In this document: positions 4,581-7,209 of the stretch, piece after piece
How the letters are laid out: each line of letters begins with the position of its first letter
Numbering within the stretch: the first letter of the stretch is position 1
NCBI GenBank assembly: GCA_937951935.1
Contig: CALGAM010000211.1
Location: 1 to 7,209, forward strand
DNA from: an uncultured Micromonospora sp.
GTDB lineage: Bacteria; Actinomycetota; Actinomycetes; Mycobacteriales; Micromonosporaceae
DNA length: 7,209 bases
Direction: 5' to 3'
Notes under the pieces: generated by a model
Seen by the model: the letters and a program-made list of their open reading frames with translations, nothing else
The model's database searches: none
Told to the model about the DNA's origin: nothing
Made by a program: the position numbers and the translations under genes

Positions 4581-6014
4581 TCAGTCGGTGGCCACTCCCA
4601 CGCCGTCGCCGCCGCGCCGCTTCACGTCGTACAGCGCCTCGTCGGCCCGGCGTAGCAGCCGGTCGGGGGACTCGTCGTCGCGGCGTACCGCCACTCCGAC
4701 GCTGATGGTCCGCCCGGTTCGCCGGGCCGCCTCGATCAGCCGCTGTGCGATGCCGAGCGCCTCGTCCGCGCGGCCCACGTCGACGACCGCGACGAACTCG
4801 TCACCTCCGGTCCGGTACAGCTCGTCACCGTGTCGCAGCGCGCCCTGCAGCGCCCTGGCCAGCTCGACCAGTGCACGGTCACCGGCCTGGTGACCGTACG
4901 TGTCGTTGATCGACTTGAAGTCATCCACGTCGACGGCGAGCAGGGCGGTCCGGCCCTCCGGCCGCAGGTCGGCGATCCGTTCCCCGAACGAACCGTGGTG
5001 CCGCAGCCCGGTCAGCGGGTCGGAACTCGCGCGTTCCCGCAGGTGGGCCAGGCTACGGAGGCGTTCGAGGCAGAGCCAGGTCTGGGCGGCGAGCAGCTCG
5101 ATGACACCGACGGTGGTCGGGTCGGGCTGCAGGGTCCGGGTGTCGCCGACCAACAGGACGCCGCTGGACTCCGACGGACCCAGGGGCACCGAGATCAGCG
5201 TCCGGATCCCGGCCGCGATCAACACGTCCTGGTCCGGGGTGGTCGGGTGGTTGTCCTCGCCGAGGGTGTAGGAGGTGCCGTGCCGGTGGGCCAGGGCCCG
5301 GAGCCGTTCCAGTACCGGGCGGCCGGCGCCGACCAGCGCGGCGTGCACCCGCGACTCCAGCGCGCCCGGTGCGACGCTGGGGGTCGCCAGCCGTGGACCG
5401 GTCGGGCTGTCGAGAACGAAGACCGCGGAGGCGAGCCCGGTGACGTCCCGGGCCGCCTGGACGGCGGCGGCTATCAGGTCCGCCTCGGTGGTGGCGGCGG
5501 TGAGCGCCGAGGCGTGCCGCAGCAGCCTCTCACTCCGGGACTCCGCCGGCGGTCCGCCGAGCTCGGCGATCCGGGCGCCGAGGTGACCGGCGACGCGTTC
5601 GGCGGTGTCCCGCCACGTGTCGAGGTCGACATCGGTGCTCCACCGCACGTCGAGGACACCGATCGGCCGTCCGGCCGGGTCGACGACCGGGGTGCAGATC
5701 TCCGCCAGCAGATCGGGGCGCAGCGCCACATGATCCGAGTCGGGCCCCAGCACCGGAACCACCTCCGTCTTGCCGGAGGCGTAGACCCGGCCCGTCGTTC
5801 CCCGGCCCGGGGGCACCGAGGCGATGACCTGCCACGAGCCCGTGGCCGCGACACAGCGGAGTCGATCGTGCACCCACAGCAGTACGGTGATCTGGGCCGG
5901 GATGTGCTGCGCCAGCGTCGCCACGGTCGCCTGACACGCCTCGACGGCGGTGGAGGCCGTGGCGAGCCGGGCGGTGACGTCGCGGACGACACGCGAGTGA
6001 TCGAGGGATGACAC
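4581..6014 (-). CDS. diguanylate cyclase with two GAF domains (GAF-GAF-GGDEF)
   Basis: This 477-aa protein is predicted to make cyclic di-GMP from two GTP. Residues about 15-150 look like a GAF domain (VLLWVHDRLRCVAATGSW, then PPGRGTTGRVYASGK and TPVVDPAGRPIGVLDVRW). Residues about 165-315 form a second one (AVFVLDSPTGPRLA, then LISVPLGPSESSGVLLVGD). A helical linker (about 305-330) leads to the catalytic domain, which starts at SDPLTGLRHHGSF. The signature is intact: GGDEF at 403-407, the VDVDDFKSINDTYGH loop at 361-375, and an RxxD inhibitory site (RHGD, 394-397) at the right spacing, so product inhibition is likely. No membrane segment or signal peptide is seen, so it is a soluble sensor; the GAF ligands are unknown. 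The GTG start at 6014 has only a weak ribosome site (GGA near 6025), so the start is the least certain part. It converges on asd and diverges from the gene at 6403. Confidence 0.93.
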   Translation of the reverse strand: MSSLDHSRVVRDVTARLATASTAVEACQATVATLAQHIPAQITVLLWVHDRLRCVAATGSWQVIASVPPGRGTTGRVYASGKTEVVPVLGPDSDHVALRPDLLAEICTPVVDPAGRPIGVLDVRWSTDVDLDTWRDTAERVAGHLGARIAELGGPPAESRSERLLRHASALTAATTEADLIAAAVQAARDVTGLASAVFVLDSPTGPRLATPSVAPGALESRVHAALVGAGRPVLERLRALAHRHGTSYTLGEDNHPTTPDQDVLIAAGIRTLISVPLGPSESSGVLLVGDTRTLQPDPTTVGVIELLAAQTWLCLERLRSLAHLRERASSDPLTGLRHHGSFGERIADLRPEGRTALLAVDVDDFKSINDTYGHQAGDRALVELARALQGALRHGDELYRTGGDEFVAVVDVGRADEALGIAQRLIEAARRTGRTISVGVAVRRDDESPDRLLRRADEALYDVKRRGGDGVGVATD

Positions 6015-6402
6015 CGTTCCGATCCGGGGGAGGAGGGGTCCGGGAGGTGCCGGGCCGGGAGGTAGGAGGGGTGGGTCGGACCAAGATTACTCAGGGTGGT
6101 GGAGAGCCGCTGGCCCGCCGGGCGTCGAGATAGTGCACCATCAGCGCTTCTGGTGCGAGAAAGGGAGTTTTCCGGCGCACTACGGGCTGTGATACCGGTC
6201 TCGTTCCGGGATCGCCACCGGCCGGCGGCGACACGCGCTCGGCGGTAGGCGTGTGGGCGGGCGGCTGCCGTCGCCGTCGCCCATCAGGTCACAAATTGGA
6301 CAAGACGTCGCAACCGGCGCCGGGCGCACCGTCGCGGGAGGACTAGGATCATCGGGGTCTGGCGATCATGGCGACGGAGCCGGAGACGACGGAGAGCCGA
6401 AC
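6015..6402. other. divergent intergenic region between the cyclase and the small helical protein
   Basis: No convincing gene is seen in these 388 bases. It should hold promoters for both neighbours. On the minus strand TAATCT (6089-6084) is a possible -10 for the cyclase, about 70 nt before its start. On the plus strand TAGGAT (6344-6349) is a possible -10 for the 148-aa gene. Neither has a good -35. The stretch 6131-6182 is less GC-rich than its surroundings and holds overlapping inverted repeats, described separately. A 12-codon frame (6368-6406) precedes the plus-strand gene. No cyclic-di-GMP riboswitch was recognised despite the adjacent cyclase. Confidence 0.4.
6131..6182. promoter_or_regulatory. 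overlapping inverted repeats, candidate operator
   Basis: GCACCA (6135-6140) and TGGTGC (6151-6156) are perfect inverted arms centred on the palindrome AGCGCT (6143-6148), giving a 22-bp dyad with 18 symmetric positions. Around it TAGTGC (6131-6136) is the perfect inverse of GCACTA (6177-6182), and GTGCG (6153-6157) of CGCAC (6176-6180). The arms overlap, so as RNA these pairings would exclude each other. The 22-bp dyad has the size of a dimeric-repressor site. It sits 121 bases upstream of the cyclase and 221 bases upstream of the plus-strand gene. Confidence 0.4.
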
Positions 6403-6406
6403 ATGA
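6368..6406 (+). CDS. possible 12-aa upstream ORF overlapping the next start
   Basis: ATG at 6368 opens the frame MATEPETTESRT, which stops at TGA 6404-6406 and so overlaps the ATG (6403-6405) of the next gene in an ATGA arrangement typical of translational coupling. GGGG (6354-6357) lies 10 bases upstream as a mediocre ribosome site. The frame is too short for coding statistics, and the following gene has its own GGAGAG, so it may be accidental. Confidence 0.2.
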   Translation: MATEPETTESRT

Positions 6407-6849
6407 CGAGGCTTCCCGACGAGGTGGTGGCCGCGGTGGGCCGGGTCACGATCGCGGCTGGCGACCTGGAACTCATCCTGGCCTGGATCGGAGCCGACCA
6501 GGCCGGCGGCAACGCGTTCGAGGTTCTGGCCCGTCCAGGAGAACCGGTACGAGCAGCCCGGGACTCGATCGAGTTCGCGGCGCCCCAGTACCGACAGGCG
6601 TACCTGCCGATCATCGAGATCGCGGCGAAGCTGCTCGCGAAACGGCACGCGGTGGTCACCGCGATGTGGATCAGCGAGGCGCCCGAGCAGTCGGCGCAGC
6701 GCTGGGAGCTGCTCGACGACAAGACCCACATCCGCCAGCTCGTCGATCCCCGCGCGCTCGACGAGCTGGCCCGCCAGCTCCTGGAGGCGCGCAACCGCCT
6801 GGTGCAGATCGTGACCGCCCAGCTCAACAACGAGCCGGTCCCGGCCTGA
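6403..6849 (+). CDS. small all-helical protein of unknown function
   Basis: This 148-aa cytosolic protein was not recognised as a named family. It has no signal peptide or membrane segment and reads as a bundle of amphipathic helices: EVVAAVGRVTIAAGDLELIL (7-26), YLPIIEIAAKLLAKRHAVVT (67-86) and ALDELARQLLEARNRLVQIV (118-137). The stretch AKRHAVVTAMW (79-89) resembles the 'RNxxxHxxW' segment of HEPN-like helical proteins, but His occupies the Asn position and Thr86 the His position, so a HEPN-type nuclease site would be absent; this similarity is tentative. The ATG at 6403 is preferred because GGAGAG (6391-6396) lies six bases upstream. The open frame extends back to 6253, but that extension is Gly-rich and has no ribosome site. 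The gene converges with a Nudix hydrolase and diverges from the cyclase; no operon partner is seen. Confidence 0.8.
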   Translation: MTRLPDEVVAAVGRVTIAAGDLELILAWIGADQAGGNAFEVLARPGEPVRAARDSIEFAAPQYRQAYLPIIEIAAKLLAKRHAVVTAMWISEAPEQSAQRWELLDDKTHIRQLVDPRALDELARQLLEARNRLVQIVTAQLNNEPVPA

Positions 6850-6857
6850 CACCCCGA

Positions 6858-6888
6858 GGCCCGGACGATCCGGTGCGACGTCCGGGCC
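6858..6888 (+). terminator. 9-bp perfect hairpin after the 148-aa gene
   Basis: GGCCCGGAC (6858-6866) pairs perfectly with GTCCGGGCC (6880-6888) around a 13-nt loop, starting nine bases after the stop codon. Position and stability fit an intrinsic-type terminator of the kind without U-tract seen in actinomycetes. The 9-mer CCCGAGGCC also occurs twice here as a direct repeat (6853-6861, 6887-6895). Confidence 0.55.
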
Positions 6889-6917
6889 CGAGGCCGGCGC
6901 GCGCCGCCGGCAGGGCG

Positions 6918-6937
6918 GCGCCGGGCGCGCCCGGCGC
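6918..6937. terminator. 20-bp perfect palindrome between convergent genes
   Basis: GCGCCGGGCG is followed immediately by its complement CGCCCGGCGC, a 20-bp palindrome without a spacer. It lies 28 bases beyond the 3' end of the Nudix gene and downstream of the hairpin at 6858-6888, so it could stop transcription from either side. With no spacer, an RNA hairpin would have to open its central bases into a loop. Confidence 0.4.
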
Positions 6938-6964
6938 GCCGCGCGAAGCGTGGCGTCGTGATCC

Positions 6965-7209
6965 TCAAGAGGTTGATTCGGCGGTTGCCTCCGGGCGGGT
7001 CGGCGGCGGTGGGGTCGGGTCGAGGATCCGGGTGCCGTCGTGGTGGCGGACGGCGGGTGCCGGGTCGGTGCGTAGGGCGTCGAGGACGCGGACGGCGAAG
7101 GCCTCGGTCATCTCCGCGGTGACGCGTTCGGAGGTCCACCAGTCGACGGCGGTGGACTCCGCCGTCGGGTGTGGGGTGCCGGCGAGGACCCGGGCACGGA
7201 AGACCAGGG
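6965..7209 (-). CDS. Nudix hydrolase, C-terminal 80 residues (partial)
   Basis: The minus-strand frame enters from the right edge and ends at TGA 6967-6965. The visible protein runs LVFRARVLAGTPHPTAEST, then AVDWWTSERVTAEMTEAFAVRVLDAL, and ends in a Pro/Thr-rich tail. The order 'strand LVFRARV - G-P - E-x-V-x-W - helix - MTEAFAVRVLDAL' matches the C-terminal half of actinobacterial Nudix domains, which hydrolyse nucleoside diphosphates linked to another moiety. The catalytic Nudix box (GX5EX7REUXEEXGU) would lie beyond base 7209, so activity and substrate cannot be judged. The identification rests on this C-terminal pattern. The gene converges with the 148-aa gene across a 115-bp gap. Confidence 0.7.
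   Translation of the reverse strand, partial: LVFRARVLAGTPHPTAESTAVDWWTSERVTAEMTEAFAVRVLDALRTDPAPAVRHHDGTRILDPTPPPPTRPEATAESTS

Noticed and set aside
6253..6402. Upstream extension of the 148-aa gene to 6253
   Set aside because: The 50 extra residues are Gly/Ser/Asp-rich with no ribosome site, whereas ATG 6403 has GGAGAG six bases upstream.
6015..6402. Cyclic-di-GMP riboswitch near the cyclase
   Set aside because: The conserved GEMM pieces (such as the CACGCACAGGGCAAACC-like core) are not present on either strand.
1..7209. CRISPR array, insertion sequence, tRNA/rRNA or phage module
   Set aside because: No regularly spaced repeats, transposase or integrase motifs, tRNA-like arms or rRNA segments were seen. 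The base composition is uniformly that of a host chromosome.

Overview
The window comes from a very GC-rich actinobacterial chromosome. The gene order leuA / lysC-asd, the pronounced G/C preference at third codon positions, GTG start codons and GC-rich hairpins without U-tracts all fit. The protein wording and the GAF-GAF-GGDEF and Nudix neighbours suggest the Micromonosporaceae (Micromonospora, Salinispora or a relative), but genus cannot be fixed from this sequence alone. No mobile element, CRISPR array, tRNA or rRNA was seen.

Layout. Positions 1-668 (minus) hold the first 222 codons of leuA, the entry enzyme of leucine synthesis; the rest lies off the left edge. Its 5' leader (about 669-916, minus) contains a probable 22-codon leader peptide with three consecutive Leu codons, an 11-bp perfect hairpin directly after them, and a stem-loop whose loop can pair with the leuA Shine-Dalgarno. 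Together these look like a leucine-responsive attenuation device. Positions 1067-1912 (minus) encode an unrecognised secreted lipoprotein, divergent from lysC. Positions 2183-4520 (plus) are the lysC-asd operon: aspartokinase, with an in-frame internal start for its regulatory beta subunit, and aspartate-semialdehyde dehydrogenase. These supply the first two steps of lysine/diaminopimelate, threonine and methionine synthesis. Positions 4581-6014 (minus) encode a GAF-GAF-GGDEF diguanylate cyclase convergent with asd. A 388-nt divergent intergenic region with a striking dyad separates it from a small helical protein of unknown function at 6403-6849 (plus). The right edge (6965-7209, minus) carries the C-terminal end of a Nudix hydrolase, convergent with the small protein across two strong inverted repeats.

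How the parts fit. leuA and lysC-asd are two amino-acid biosynthetic units in the divergent arrangement also seen in mycobacteria, here with a lipoprotein gene between them. The cyclase, the small protein and the Nudix hydrolase have no visible functional link to the amino-acid genes and look like ordinary chromosomal neighbours. The most informative non-coding element is the leuA leader, and the clearest gene-within-gene is the lysC beta start.
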